A stretch of DNA of 64,000 nt from Nonomuraea purpurea (GCF_042650645.1 NZ_JBHSBI010000004.1:372001-436000), one strand, 5' to 3'. Shown: positions 39,277 through 48,329, counted from the first letter of the stretch. Notes: generated from the sequence alone by a model not told the origin. Made by a program: numbers and translations.

Positions 39277-39924
39277 CTACGAGCCGGCGTCGTAGACGAG
39301 CAGCGCGACCTGAACGCGGTTGTTGAGGCCGAGCTTGGTCAGGATCCGCGACACGTGCGCCTTGACCGTCGGCACGCTCATGTACAGCGTCCGCCCGATC
39401 TCGGCGTTCGACTTGCCCTGCCCCACGGCCAGCGCCACCTCCCGCTCGCGCTCGCTGAGGCGGCTGAGCAGCTTCGCCGCCCGTTGCGTGCGCTCCCCCG
39501 CCCCGCCGTCGGAGACGTGCGTGATGAGCTGCCGCGTCACGACCGGCGACAGGATCGGCTCGCCCGCGGCCACCTTCCTGATCGCCTGCACCAGGTCGCC
39601 CGGCGCGATGTCCTTCAGCAGGAACCCGGCCGCGCCCGCGCGCAGCGCCCGCAGCACCTGCGCGTCGGCGTGGAAGGTCGTCAGCACGATCACCTCGGGC
39701 GGCGTGGCCGTGCGCCGCAGCGCCTCGGTGGCGGTGAGCCCGTCGACGCCGGGCATGCGGATGTCCATCAGGACCACGTCGGGACGGTGCTCGGCCGCCT
39801 TCTGCGCCACCTCGGACCCGTCGCCCGCCTCGCCGACGATCTCGAGGTCGCCGGCGCCGCCCAGGATCATCGACAGCCCGGCGCGTACCATCGCGTCGTC
39901 GTCGACGATCAGCACCTTGATCAT
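39277..39924 (-). CDS. NarL/LuxR-family response regulator
   Basis: A 215-residue two-component regulator. The receiver domain has the acidic pocket VLIVDDDAMV, the phosphoacceptor Asp in DVVLMDIRMPGVDG, the Thr/Ser in VIVLTTFH and the Lys in FLLKDIAPGDL. The C-terminal LuxR HTH is LSEREREVALAVGQGKSNAE followed by VPTVKAHVSRIL. The ATG at 39924 is behind AAGGAGG. It is encoded 37 bases downstream of its sensor kinase on the same strand and is the natural ligand of the palindrome at 41215-41246. Confidence 0.94.
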   Translation of the reverse strand: MIKVLIVDDDAMVRAGLSMILGGAGDLEIVGEAGDGSEVAQKAAEHRPDVVLMDIRMPGVDGLTATEALRRTATPPEVIVLTTFHADAQVLRALRAGAAGFLLKDIAPGDLVQAIRKVAAGEPILSPVVTRQLITHVSDGGAGERTQRAAKLLSRLSEREREVALAVGQGKSNAEIGRTLYMSVPTVKAHVSRILTKLGLNNRVQVALLVYDAGS

Positions 39925-39961
39925 GAGACCTCCTTCGTCGTCCTCATGATTCCTTGCTCGC

Positions 39962-41191
39962 TCATGAGCCCTCCCGAGTCGTCTCCACAGGCCACGGTAG
40001 CCAGGCGCGCACCACGAACTCCCCTGCCGGAGTCGCGCCGTGTTCGAGCCGCCCGCCCGCCAGCTCCGCGCGTTCTGTGAGCCCGATGAGCCCGGCGCCC
40101 GCGCCGGGGATGCGCGGCGCGTGGCGCGTGGCCAGCGGGTTGCGCACCTCCGCCGACAGCCCCTTGCCGCGCTCCCCGTCGACGGCGACCTCCACGGGCG
40201 CTCCGCCCGCGTGTTTGCGCGCGTTGGTGAGCGCTTCCTGGACGATGCGGTAGAGGTTGCGGCCGAGCCCCTCCGGCGCGTCCTCGGCCCGCAGGTCGAG
40301 CCGGACGTCCATGCCCGCCTGCCGGCACTCCTCCACCAGCGCCGGCAGGTCGGCGAGCGTCGGCTGCGGCCGGTCGGGCACCGGGTCCTCCTCGCCTGAG
40401 CCGGTGTGGCGCAGCACGCCGATCACCTCGCGCAGGTCCTGCAGCGCCTGGTGGGCGTTGGTCCTGATGGCCCCGGCGGTCCTGGCGATCTCGTCGGGGG
40501 GCGCGTCCGAGCGGAACTCCAGCGCGCCCGCGTGCAGGCTGAGCATCGAGATGCGGTGGGCGAGCACGTCGTGCATCTCCCTGGCGATGCGCTCGCGTTC
40601 GAGCCGCTTGGCGTCCTCGGCCGCGGTCGCGGCCTGCTGCCTGAGCGACCAGACGAGCTGCCGCCTGGCCCGGATGACGATGCCCCACGCGAACGCGGTC
40701 AGCACGATGGCCGACGTGAGCACCGCCGCCGCCCCTGGGCTCATGTCGTCGGGCGGTCTGAGCATGATGTACGGAGCCAGCGTCACCAGGGACAGCAGCA
40801 CGACCGGCCCGGAGATCTTGAACGGCCGGTGGACTGCCACGGTGAACAGCGCCACCACCGACGCCCCGCCCACCAGCTCCAGGAAGGCCGAGAACACGGC
40901 GGTCACCACCGCAAGCCCAACCGGCCACCGACGCCTGAGCCACACGCCGATGCACGCCAGCGCCCCCATGACCTGTTCCAGGGCGATCAGCGGCTCGGGT
41001 TCGTCCTGGATCTCCGGCAGGGTCACCAGGGTGAGGCCGCTGGCCAGCAGGAACATGACGATGTCGACGATCCAGTCGCGGGTCGAGCGGTGCACCCGGC
41101 GTCCGTCGCGGCCGTCTCCGAGCAGCACCGACGGCAGCGCCCACCGGTATTCGCCCGTGGCGCCCTCTCCCCGCGGTCGTGTCACGTTCAC
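39962..41191 (-). CDS. DesK/NarX-type sensor histidine kinase
   Basis: A 409-residue membrane kinase. About five membrane helices occupy residues ~40-180 (IVDIVMFLLASGLTLVTLP; GVWLRRRWPVGLAVVTAVFS). They are followed by the HisKA_3 dimerisation motif RERIAREMHDVLAHRISMLS, with the phosphorylated His, and the ATPase G-box region ending AGAGLIGLTERAELAGG. There is no extracellular sensor, so the signal is probably sensed in the membrane. GTG 41191 is chosen; upstream GTG 41224 would start inside the hairpin at 41215-41246. It forms an operon with the response-regulator gene and is divergent from the PH-domain operon. Confidence 0.91.
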   Translation of the reverse strand: MNVTRPRGEGATGEYRWALPSVLLGDGRDGRRVHRSTRDWIVDIVMFLLASGLTLVTLPEIQDEPEPLIALEQVMGALACIGVWLRRRWPVGLAVVTAVFSAFLELVGGASVVALFTVAVHRPFKISGPVVLLSLVTLAPYIMLRPPDDMSPGAAAVLTSAIVLTAFAWGIVIRARRQLVWSLRQQAATAAEDAKRLERERIAREMHDVLAHRISMLSLHAGALEFRSDAPPDEIARTAGAIRTNAHQALQDLREVIGVLRHTGSGEEDPVPDRPQPTLADLPALVEECRQAGMDVRLDLRAEDAPEGLGRNLYRIVQEALTNARKHAGGAPVEVAVDGERGKGLSAEVRNPLATRHAPRIPGAGAGLIGLTERAELAGGRLEHGATPAGEFVVRAWLPWPVETTREGS

Positions 41192-41214
41192 CGAGGTTAA
41201 GCCCTGCCGGGGGC

Positions 41215-41246
41215 GCGGCGACACCGACCAAAGTCGGTGTCGCCGC
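41215..41246. promoter_or_regulatory. Perfect 14-bp inverted repeat between divergent operons
   Basis: GCGGCGACACCGAC (41215-41228) and GTCGGTGTCGCCGC (41233-41246) are perfect complements around CAAA. The core, CACCGACCAAAGTCGGTG, has the ACCAAAGT centre seen before several actinobacterial two-component operons. It lies in the 104-bp gap between the kinase and the PH-domain operon, so I read it as the response-regulator operator for one or both. Confidence 0.6.
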
Positions 41247-41295
41247 AGACCTAGGGCCGACGCGGGCGCGGGGCCCGTCCCGCCACTGTGGAGTC

Positions 41296-41523
41296 ATGAA
41301 AGAGCTCGTCAAGGTGCTCGGCTGGCTGGTGCTCCTGCAGGGAGTGGCCGGCCTGGTGAACACCCTGCTCGGATGGTGGCGGTGGGCGCATGACCTGCTC
41401 CTGGTCAACCTCCTGCCGTTCCTGGATGGCTATGAGGTGTTCGCGGCCATCGTGATGATCGTGCTGGGCTGGGTGCTGATCGGCATGGCCGGGTCGCTGG
41501 GCAGGACGGAGGAGGAGCAGTGA
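41296..41523 (+). CDS. Small two-helix membrane protein
   Basis: A 75-residue protein. Helix 1 is LGWLVLLQGVAGLVNTLLG and helix 2 is FAAIVMIVLGWVLIGMAGS, with a short basic N-terminus and an acidic C-terminus (GRTEEEQ). I know no function. The ATG at 41296 has GTGGAG upstream. The stop overlaps the GTG of the first PH-domain gene (GTGA), so it is coupled to that operon and probably part of the same membrane complex. It is divergent from the sensor kinase. Confidence 0.75.
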   Translation: MKELVKVLGWLVLLQGVAGLVNTLLGWWRWAHDLLLVNLLPFLDGYEVFAAIVMIVLGWVLIGMAGSLGRTEEEQ

Positions 41524-42014
41524 ACGCGACCACCGGGTTGCGCCCGCCGCGCAACCAGGCCGACCCGAGGGCGGTCCCGTGGTGGACGGTCCAGTGGCTG
41601 ATCCTGATGGTGCCGGTGGCCGCCGCGGCGGTGGCGGCGTACTGGATCCTCACCGAGCGGCCGGTCCTGCTGGGCGCGGGGGTGGCGGTGTTCGCCGCGG
41701 GGTGTGTGGCGCTCGCGCTGGTCGCGCCCAGGGCCTACTACCGGGTGGAGCGGTGGGAGGTCACCGACCAGGCCGTCTACACGCGCAAGGGGTGGCTGAC
41801 GCACACCTGGAAGGTGGCCCCGATGTCGCGGATCCAGCGGGTCGACACCGCGCGGGGGCCGGTGCAGCGGCTGTTCGGGCTGGCCGACGTCACGGTGACC
41901 ACCGCTTCGTCCGCGGGGGCGATCAAGATCGAGGCGCTGGATCACGAGCTGGCGGCCGAGCTGGCCGAACGCCTGACCGCGATCACACAGGCGACGCCAG
42001 GGGACGCGACGTGA
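41520..42014 (+). CDS. bPH2 (DUF304) membrane protein, YdbS-like
   Basis: A 164-residue protein with two N-terminal membrane helices (LILMVPVAAAAVAAYWILT; VLLGAGVAVFAAGCVALAL). One bacterial PH domain follows (YYRVERWEVTDQAVYTRKGW; VAPMSRIQRVDTARGPVQR). It matches YdbS-type proteins, which pair with YdbT in Bacillus and are linked to resistance to certain bacteriocins. The start is GTG 41520 overlapping the upstream stop, and its own TGA overlaps the next GTG. The three genes are tightly coupled. Confidence 0.88.
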   Translation: MNATTGLRPPRNQADPRAVPWWTVQWLILMVPVAAAAVAAYWILTERPVLLGAGVAVFAAGCVALALVAPRAYYRVERWEVTDQAVYTRKGWLTHTWKVAPMSRIQRVDTARGPVQRLFGLADVTVTTASSAGAIKIEALDHELAAELAERLTAITQATPGDAT

Positions 42015-43537
42015 GCGGCCCGCCCTCGGCCGAGGAGGTCGGGGACGCCGGCTGGGCCCCGCTGTCCGGCCGCAGCCTGTGGGCCTCCGGGGTCAAGTCG
42101 CTGGTGATCGTGGCCGGCGCGGTGGCCGGGCTGCTGCGCCTCCTGCTGGGCGGTGACTGGCCGGTGGGCGGGATCGTCGCCGCCTGCGCGGGGGCCGCGG
42201 TGCTGATCGTGGCGGCCATGCTGGCCTATGACGGGGCCAGGCTCCGTACGACGCGCTGGCGCCTGACCCGGGAACGCCTGGAGCTGCGTTCCGGCATCAC
42301 CGTCCGTCAGCATCGCTCGATCCCGCGCGACCGGGTGCGCAGCGTGGACCTGCGGGCCGATCCGGTGTGCAGGGCGTTCGGGCTGACCGTGGTCAAAATC
42401 GGCACGGGCGAGCACGCGGGCGAGGGCGACGAGCTGGTTCTCGACCCCCTGTCCAAGCACGAGGCCGAGGCGCTGCGCCGCACGCTGCTGCGACAGGAGC
42501 ACGAGCGCGCCGCGCCGCAGGACGGGCCGCTGGCCGAGCTGCGCTGGTCGTGGATCAGGTACGCCCCGCTGTCGGTGTGGACGTTCACCGGTGCCGCGCT
42601 GCTGCTCGGCGGGGTCTACAAGGTGCTCGGCTCCTTCGGGCTCAAAGGGCTGGCCGGCCGGGCGGCGAGCGGCCTGTGGGACTGGGTGACGGCGCAGCCG
42701 CTGGTCGCGATCCCGCTGCTGCTGGCCGTGAACGCGGTCGCCGGCGCGCTCGGCGCGGCCCTGCTGTTCGCCGAGTCGTGGGCCCGCTACCGGCTCGAAC
42801 GCGAGCCCGGCCGGCTCCGGCTGCGGCGCGGCCTGCTGACGGTCCGTTCGCTGACGCTGGAGGAGCGCAGGCTGCGCGGGGTCGAGCTCAGCGAGCCGCT
42901 GCTGCTGAGGATGGGCGGAGGGGCGCGCGTCAAGACCGTCGCCACCGGGCTCGGCAAGGCGGGCGAGCACGAGACCGAGGACGTGGCCGCGCTCACCCCG
43001 CCGGTCCCCCGCGCCCTGGCCGCGCAGGTCGCCGCCAGGATCGCCGGGGTCTCCCCCGCCGTCTTCGCCGGGTTGGCGCCGCATCCGCGCGCGGCCGGGA
43101 GACGGCGGATCGTGCGGGCGCTGGCGACGTTCGCGGTGCTGAGCGCGGCGACCGCGCTCGCGACGCTGCTGCTGCCCGTGCCCTGGCTCTGGCTGATCCC
43201 CGCGGTGGCGCTGCCTGCCGGGCTCTGGGCGGCCGTGGCGGGCGCGGCGAGCCTCGGGCACGCGCTGGGCGAGCGTCATCTCCTCGCCAGGAGGGGCGCG
43301 GTGGCGCGGCGGACGATCGCGCTGGAGCGCCGGGGCATCTCGGGCTGGACGTTCAGCGAGTCGTACTTCCAGCGCCGCTCCGGCCTGCTGACCGTCTCGG
43401 CCGCCACCGCCGCGGGCAAGGGCCGCTACGACGTGGTGGACGTGGGCCGCGGTGACGGGCTCGACCTGGCCGCGCGGGCCGTGCCGGGGCTGCTGGAGCC
43501 GTTCCTGGTCCGCGATGGGATGCCCGCACGGCAATGA
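42011..43537 (+). CDS. Triple bPH2 membrane protein, YdbT-like
   Basis: A 508-residue protein with about six membrane helices and three PH (DUF304) domains. Blocks from successive domains are RWRLTRERLELRSGITVRQH, RLEREPGRLRLRRGLLTVRS and GERHLLARRGAVARR. The three-domain layout is that of B. subtilis YdbT, the partner of YdbS encoded just upstream. The cellular role is unclear; the pair affects sensitivity to membrane-active peptides in Bacillus. It is last in the operon and is followed by a strong terminator. Confidence 0.88.
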   Translation: MSGPPSAEEVGDAGWAPLSGRSLWASGVKSLVIVAGAVAGLLRLLLGGDWPVGGIVAACAGAAVLIVAAMLAYDGARLRTTRWRLTRERLELRSGITVRQHRSIPRDRVRSVDLRADPVCRAFGLTVVKIGTGEHAGEGDELVLDPLSKHEAEALRRTLLRQEHERAAPQDGPLAELRWSWIRYAPLSVWTFTGAALLLGGVYKVLGSFGLKGLAGRAASGLWDWVTAQPLVAIPLLLAVNAVAGALGAALLFAESWARYRLEREPGRLRLRRGLLTVRSLTLEERRLRGVELSEPLLLRMGGGARVKTVATGLGKAGEHETEDVAALTPPVPRALAAQVAARIAGVSPAVFAGLAPHPRAAGRRRIVRALATFAVLSAATALATLLLPVPWLWLIPAVALPAGLWAAVAGAASLGHALGERHLLARRGAVARRTIALERRGISGWTFSESYFQRRSGLLTVSAATAAGKGRYDVVDVGRGDGLDLAARAVPGLLEPFLVRDGMPARQ

Positions 43538-43693
43538 GCCGCGGGATCCCCCGTGGCTTGCCCATGCCCCTGTACTGGACAAACATGATCTCGCGGCTCA
43601 ATGTCGTACAAGACCCACGGTATTTGCCCCGCTTGCAGCCGGGTTGCAGCCGCGTTAACCGCCGACCGGGGTGACCAGCCAGGATGACGGTCC

Positions 43694-43748
43694 GCACACG
43701 CGTGGCGGCGGCGCAGGAGAGCCTCCGACGCCGCCGCCACGCGTGTGC
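43694..43748. terminator. Very strong bidirectional terminator hairpin
   Basis: Two 20-base arms (43694-43713 and 43729-43748) are perfectly complementary, rich in GGC and ending in GCACACGCGTGG/CCACGCGTGTGC, around a 15-base loop. It lies between the convergent YdbT-like and sensor genes, two bases from the latter's stop, and insulates the two operons. Confidence 0.85.
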
Positions 43749-43750
43749 CT

Positions 43751-45304
43751 CTAACTGCCGGCCGGCTGCTTGCCGAGCTGGGCCATGAACGCCTTCGCCG
43801 CCGTCATGACGCCGTCCACCGCTTCCTTCTCGGCCATGAACTCGACCTTCGGCGAGTTGGTCGGCTCGTCCTCGGGCCGCTGGTGGCCGGAGAAGTCGAC
43901 GCTGACGACGACCGGGCCCTCGCGCATCAGCACCGAGGCGCTGGAGGCCGACACCTCGCCGTGCCTGGACCGTACGAACTGCTGGTAGGCCTGGTCGCCC
44001 AGACCCTTGACGTCCACCAGTCCGCCCCAGGTCATGCCGCCGATCGATGAGTCCGCGGTGTTCTTGTCGCGGCCGTACTCGCTGGCGTAGTACGCCTTGG
44101 CGGCGGGCTCGTCGGCCGCGCCCGCCCGGTTGGCGAAGCGGTGGACCGTGATCAGCACGCTGCGGATCTTCTTCTTGCCCTCGCCGCCCGGCAGCTCGAG
44201 GTTGAGCCAGCGGCACTCGGTCTGGCTGTCGGGGCCGTCCTCCATGCCGCGCGCTCGCGTGGTGGGCTCGGGCACCAGCCGCGTGGCCACATCGGTGATG
44301 GCGCCGCACTCTGCGGGGAAGGCGGCCAGCGCGGTCGGCGACGGCGTCGGCCTGGCGCTCGGCGAGAGCGTGGCCGTCGAGGAGGGCGGCTGGGCCAGGA
44401 CGCCGGGGTAGCGCGCCTGCCAGGCGGCCACGCCCTTGGCGAACTGGCCCGCCAGCGAGCCGGCCTCGCGCAGCGCGTTCTCCTCCGTGACCGACTGCAT
44501 GCTCTCGTTGGACAGGATCTGGGCGTCCTTGCGCTGCTGGCCCGCCTGGTACTTGATCTCGATCGTCATGTCGCCGACCCGGGCGACGGCCTTGCCGAAG
44601 GCGTACCACAGCAGCTTGCCGTCGCGGCGCCAGGTGTACTGGGCGAACGCGCCTTCGCCGACGCCCTGGACGTCCTTGACCGGGGAGATGTACTCCTTCT
44701 CGTCGGGGTCGAGCGAGGGCTTGGCGGTCGCGCCGTACTTGCCGCTGCGGTAGTCGCTCTCGAAGGAGTTCTGCGCCACCGCCCTGCCGGTCTTGGGCCC
44801 GTCGCCCTTGTGCTGGGAGATCTTCACGTCGACTTCCCTGGACCGCCAGAACTCGCCGAATGAGATGCGCTGGTTCGTCCAGTTGCATCTGAAGTCGACC
44901 GTGTAGTCGCCGTCCCTGGCCGAGTTGGACACAGTCGCGTCCGGCACCAGCCGGTCGGCCTCCTCCCGGGGCAGCATGGCGCACACGTCGGGGCCCGTGG
45001 CCTTGGCGGCCGCGGGCGGGGACGAGCGCTCGCCGCTCGGCCCGGACGCGGGCGGCGCGCCGGAGCCCGAGACCCCGCCGAAGACGAGGTAGGCTCCCAC
45101 GCCGCCGGCCGCGACCAGCACGACCAGGGCGGCGGCCAGCGTGGGCAGCACCCACGCGGGACGCCCGGGCCGAGGCGGCATGCCGGGCGCCAGGCCGGAA
45201 GGCAGGGTCGGCGGCTGGGCAGGCGGCTTCATCGGTGGCTCGAACTGCCTGCCCGGCACCCGGTAAGGGTTGGTCGGCGGCTCGTACTCGCTACCGGGAT
45301 TCAC
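43751..45304 (-). CDS. Membrane-anchored extracellular protein with two DUF3558-like domains
   Basis: A 517-residue protein. A Pro-rich cytoplasmic N-terminus (~45 residues) precedes one membrane helix (VLPTLAAALVVLVAAGGVGAYL), a Ser/Pro linker and two extracellular domains. Each opens with a Cys and Leu-Pro block (VCAMLPREEADRLVPDA; ECGAITDVATRLVPEP) and includes CNW/CRWLN, GVGEGAFAQY and GLGDQAYQQF motifs. The same ectodomain type ends both kinases downstream. It is probably a kinase partner or decoy receptor; the ligand is unknown. The GTG at 45304 has AGGAG upstream. Its stop lies beside a strong terminator. Confidence 0.8.
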   Translation of the reverse strand: MNPGSEYEPPTNPYRVPGRQFEPPMKPPAQPPTLPSGLAPGMPPRPGRPAWVLPTLAAALVVLVAAGGVGAYLVFGGVSGSGAPPASGPSGERSSPPAAAKATGPDVCAMLPREEADRLVPDATVSNSARDGDYTVDFRCNWTNQRISFGEFWRSREVDVKISQHKGDGPKTGRAVAQNSFESDYRSGKYGATAKPSLDPDEKEYISPVKDVQGVGEGAFAQYTWRRDGKLLWYAFGKAVARVGDMTIEIKYQAGQQRKDAQILSNESMQSVTEENALREAGSLAGQFAKGVAAWQARYPGVLAQPPSSTATLSPSARPTPSPTALAAFPAECGAITDVATRLVPEPTTRARGMEDGPDSQTECRWLNLELPGGEGKKKIRSVLITVHRFANRAGAADEPAAKAYYASEYGRDKNTADSSIGGMTWGGLVDVKGLGDQAYQQFVRSRHGEVSASSASVLMREGPVVVSVDFSGHQRPEDEPTNSPKVEFMAEKEAVDGVMTAAKAFMAQLGKQPAGS

Positions 45305-45382
45305 GGGGACTCCTGGGGTTGCCCTGACTTGCGGGAAAACATGCTAGTCACACCCCTTGCAAGGTGCTTGCAGCGCGATAGA

Positions 45383-46837
45383 TCAATTTGACCTGGACAG
45401 CGCCTGGGAGACCAGGCGGGCGACCGCTTCGGCAGGCGCCTTGTCCTCGGGAGCCGAGGCCGGCACGTCCTCACGGCGCCAGATCACCTCGCCGAGCAGA
45501 TTACTTGTCCGGAACAGCAGGATGCTGTCGGAAGTTCCGGTTTCGTTGGAGTTCAGGTAGAACCTGAAGGCGTTCTGGACGATCGCCGACTCCCCCACTC
45601 CGTCGACGTCGCCGACCTTGCCGCGCGCGTCGCGCGACACCGCGCCCTCGGCCGCGCCGCGGGTGCTCTTCTCGCTGGTGAAGCGACGCTCCGCCACCTG
45701 GGGGCCGCTGAGGTCGCCGTTGGGCTTCTCCGCCCAGACGCGGACGACGAGGCGGCGGTTCTGCCCCTGGTCGCGGATGATCCACTGGCACTCGCCCGGC
45801 CTGGACCGGCCGCTGTCCGGGTCAGGCCGGCCCTTCATGAGCCGGGCGGCGTCGGCGTCGCCGAGCAGTTCGCACGGGTCGGGCGCCGTGACGAACCTGC
45901 CCGTCTCCGGCCCGCCACGCAGCGCGCCCGCCGCGTACCAGCCGCCCGCGCCCAGCGCCACGACGGCGGCCAGCACGGCGGGCAGCAGCCACCGGCGCTT
46001 CCCCGTGGCGGAACGCGGCACGGGAGCGCCGCCGGCCAGGCCGGTCAGCACCTGGCGGACCTGGGAGGCCGTGGGCCGGACCGCGGGGTCCTTGGCGAGC
46101 ATGGCCACCAGCAGACCGCCGAGCTCGCGGCCCGCCCTGGCCGGGAACGGCGGCTCGTGCAGCAGCACCGCCGCCACCACCGCCGCGGACAACTCCCGCT
46201 CGAACGGCGCTCTGCCCTCCACGGCGGTGTAGAGGCTGGCGCCGAGCGACCACAGGTCGGAGGCCGGTCCTGAGGGCTGCTCGTTGAGCCGCTCCGGGGC
46301 CATGTAGCCGGGCGAGCCCGCGCCGGCGAACTTGTGGCCGCCGCCCACCGGCACCGCGATGCCGAAGTCGGTGAGCATGGCCGAGCCGTCGGCCTCGAGC
46401 AGGATGTTGGCCGGCTTGACGTCGTGGTGGAGCATGCCGTGCGTGTGGGCGACCTCCAGCGCCGACAGCACGCGCAGCCCGACCGCCGCCACGAACGCGG
46501 GCGGCAGCGGCCCCTGCTCCCTGATGACCTTGTCGAGCGAACGGCCGGAGACGATGTCCATGATGATCCACGGCTGGTCGCCTTCGAGGACGACGTCGTG
46601 GACCACGACGATGGCCGGGTCACGCAGCCGGCCCGCGGACCTGGCCTCGTGGATGGCCCGGTCGGCGAACTCCGCCCGCTCGCGCGGGGTCAGCCCTTCC
46701 GGCACCCGCACCTGCTTGACCGCGACCTGCCGGTCGAGGATCTCGTCGATCGCCCGCCACACGGTGCCGGCGCCACCCTGTCCGAGCCGCTCGATCAGCC
46801 GGTAACGGCCTGCCAGGAGGTAGAGGTCACCCGGCAT
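45383..46837 (-). CDS. Ser/Thr protein kinase with one helix and DUF3558-like ectodomain
   Basis: A 484-residue receptor kinase. The N-lobe has the Gly-rich loop RLGQGGAGTVW and Lys in VAVKQVRV. The catalytic loop reads HHDVKPAN (His replaces the Arg of HRD), then DFGIAVPVGG and SPGYMAPERL. A membrane helix (WLLPAVLAAVVALGAGGWYA) precedes an extracellular domain with DPCELLGDADAARLMKG and GECQWI. The HHD replacement makes it a non-RD kinase, so activation-loop phosphorylation may not be required. Eleven bp overlap with the upstream kinase gene couple the two. The ectodomain matches the sensor at 43.8-45.3 kb. Confidence 0.9.
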   Translation of the reverse strand: MPGDLYLLAGRYRLIERLGQGGAGTVWRAIDEILDRQVAVKQVRVPEGLTPRERAEFADRAIHEARSAGRLRDPAIVVVHDVVLEGDQPWIIMDIVSGRSLDKVIREQGPLPPAFVAAVGLRVLSALEVAHTHGMLHHDVKPANILLEADGSAMLTDFGIAVPVGGGHKFAGAGSPGYMAPERLNEQPSGPASDLWSLGASLYTAVEGRAPFERELSAAVVAAVLLHEPPFPARAGRELGGLLVAMLAKDPAVRPTASQVRQVLTGLAGGAPVPRSATGKRRWLLPAVLAAVVALGAGGWYAAGALRGGPETGRFVTAPDPCELLGDADAARLMKGRPDPDSGRSRPGECQWIIRDQGQNRRLVVRVWAEKPNGDLSGPQVAERRFTSEKSTRGAAEGAVSRDARGKVGDVDGVGESAIVQNAFRFYLNSNETGTSDSILLFRTSNLLGEVIWRREDVPASAPEDKAPAEAVARLVSQALSRSN

Positions 46838-48329
46838 CGCGCAACGCCTGTACGCTCGCCTGAGCCGCTCTCAGGGCCGACTGCCTGATGTCCTCGTCGG
46901 TCGGCCTCTCCGCGAGGGTGGAGTATTCGACGCCGACCACCAGATTGGCCAGCCGGTAGTAGACGTGGGCGGAGTGGATGCGGCCCGTCGGGCCCTTCAG
47001 CTCGAAGCCGAACGCCTCCTCACCGACGCCGGCGACCGGGTGCACCGGGGTGCGGGTGGCCTTCCTCTTGTCCTTCACGCCGATCTCCGGCCAGGTCCAC
47101 GTGAGCTCGTCGTACTTGTTCCACCAGCGCTTCTGGCTTTCGAGGAGCGCGTGAGCGGAGACCGGCGTCATGGACCACGGATCGACGGTGTCGGAGTCCT
47201 TCTGCACCTGCAGGCCGATGCCGGTGCCCTGGATCGGCCAGCCGCACTTGGGGCCCTCGTCGTCGGCGTCGGGCTGCCCCTTGGGCGGATTCTGCGTACG
47301 CAGCAGCCTGCCGGCCTCCTCCGCGCTGATCAGCGTGCACACGTCCATGGGCGCCGTGAACGCCGCCGGCGTCCCCGCGCTCTGGCCGCGCAGCACGAAG
47401 AAGACCGCAACCGCGGCGACCACGACCACCGCCGTGGCCGCGGCGACCCACACGACGACCCTGCCGCGCCCGGGCACCCGGCTCGGGGCGGTCACGTCCT
47501 GGCTGATCTGCAGCCTCGGCGCCGGCCCGCCCGAGGCCACCTGCCGCAGCGCCTGCACGACCATGCGCGGATCGGGACGGGCTGCGGGCCGGCCAGCCAT
47601 CATCGCCGACAGCAGCGGCCCCAGCGGCCCCGAGGCGACCGGCACGGGCTGCGTCAGCGTGGCGCGCACCCGCTGGGCCGCCGAGCCCGAGTAGGCGGGG
47701 GCGCCGGTCAGCGCGACGTAGATCGTGGCGCCGAGCGACCACAGGTCGCTGGCCGGCCCGCCGGGGTGGCCTTCGAGCCGCTCCGGCGCGATGAAACCGG
47801 GCGAGCCGATCATCAGGCCCTGCTCGGTGAGCGTCGCCTGGCCCTCCTGCCTGGCGATGCCGAAGTCGGTGAGCACGACCCGGCCGCTCTCGGTCAAAAA
47901 GATGTTGCCCGGCTTGACGTCGCGGTGCTGCATCCCCTGCGCGTGGGCGACCGACAGCGCCTCCAGCACGTCGGCGCCGACCTTGGCGGCGTGGGCGGGC
48001 GGCAGGGGCCCGAAGTCGCGCACGGTCTCGGCCAGCGTGCGGCCCCGCAGCAGCTCCATCACCAGCCACGGACGGTCCTGCTCGACGACCACGTCGTGCA
48101 GCGCCACGATGCCGGGGTGGCGCAGCCGCGCGGTGGCCTGCGCCTCGCGCACCGCCCTGGTCACCGAGTCGGCACGCTCCTTGGGCGACATGCCCTCGGG
48201 CAGTGTGAGCTCCTTGACCGCGACCTCGCGGTCGAGCATCTCGTCCCTGGCCAGCCACACTTTCCCCATGCCACCGGCACCCAGAGGGCGCAGGAGCGCG
48301 TAGCGGCCGGCGAGTCTTCCCGAGGACAT
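46827..48329 (-). CDS. Ser/Thr protein kinase, RD type, with DUF3558-like ectodomain
   Basis: A 500-residue receptor kinase. The Gly-loop is PLGAGGMGKVWLA, Lys is in VAVKELTLPEG, the catalytic loop is HRDVKPGNIFL (canonical HRD), then DFGIARQEGQ and SPGFIAPERL. A single helix (VVVWVAAATAVVVVAAVAVF) leads to an extracellular domain (DVCTLISAEEAGRLLRT; CGWPIQGTGI; GVGEEAFGFEL). The ATG at 48329 is chosen; the frame is open 48 bases further. It lies upstream of, and overlaps, the non-RD kinase. Divergent from it is the DEDD exonuclease gene. Confidence 0.91.
   Translation of the reverse strand: MSSGRLAGRYALLRPLGAGGMGKVWLARDEMLDREVAVKELTLPEGMSPKERADSVTRAVREAQATARLRHPGIVALHDVVVEQDRPWLVMELLRGRTLAETVRDFGPLPPAHAAKVGADVLEALSVAHAQGMQHRDVKPGNIFLTESGRVVLTDFGIARQEGQATLTEQGLMIGSPGFIAPERLEGHPGGPASDLWSLGATIYVALTGAPAYSGSAAQRVRATLTQPVPVASGPLGPLLSAMMAGRPAARPDPRMVVQALRQVASGGPAPRLQISQDVTAPSRVPGRGRVVVWVAAATAVVVVAAVAVFFVLRGQSAGTPAAFTAPMDVCTLISAEEAGRLLRTQNPPKGQPDADDEGPKCGWPIQGTGIGLQVQKDSDTVDPWSMTPVSAHALLESQKRWWNKYDELTWTWPEIGVKDKRKATRTPVHPVAGVGEEAFGFELKGPTGRIHSAHVYYRLANLVVGVEYSTLAERPTDEDIRQSALRAAQASVQALRDAG

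Noticed and set aside
43353..45155. 600-codon open frame over the sensor gene
   Set aside because: Another-frame shadow; it crosses the strong terminator at 43694-43748 and has no recognisable fold.
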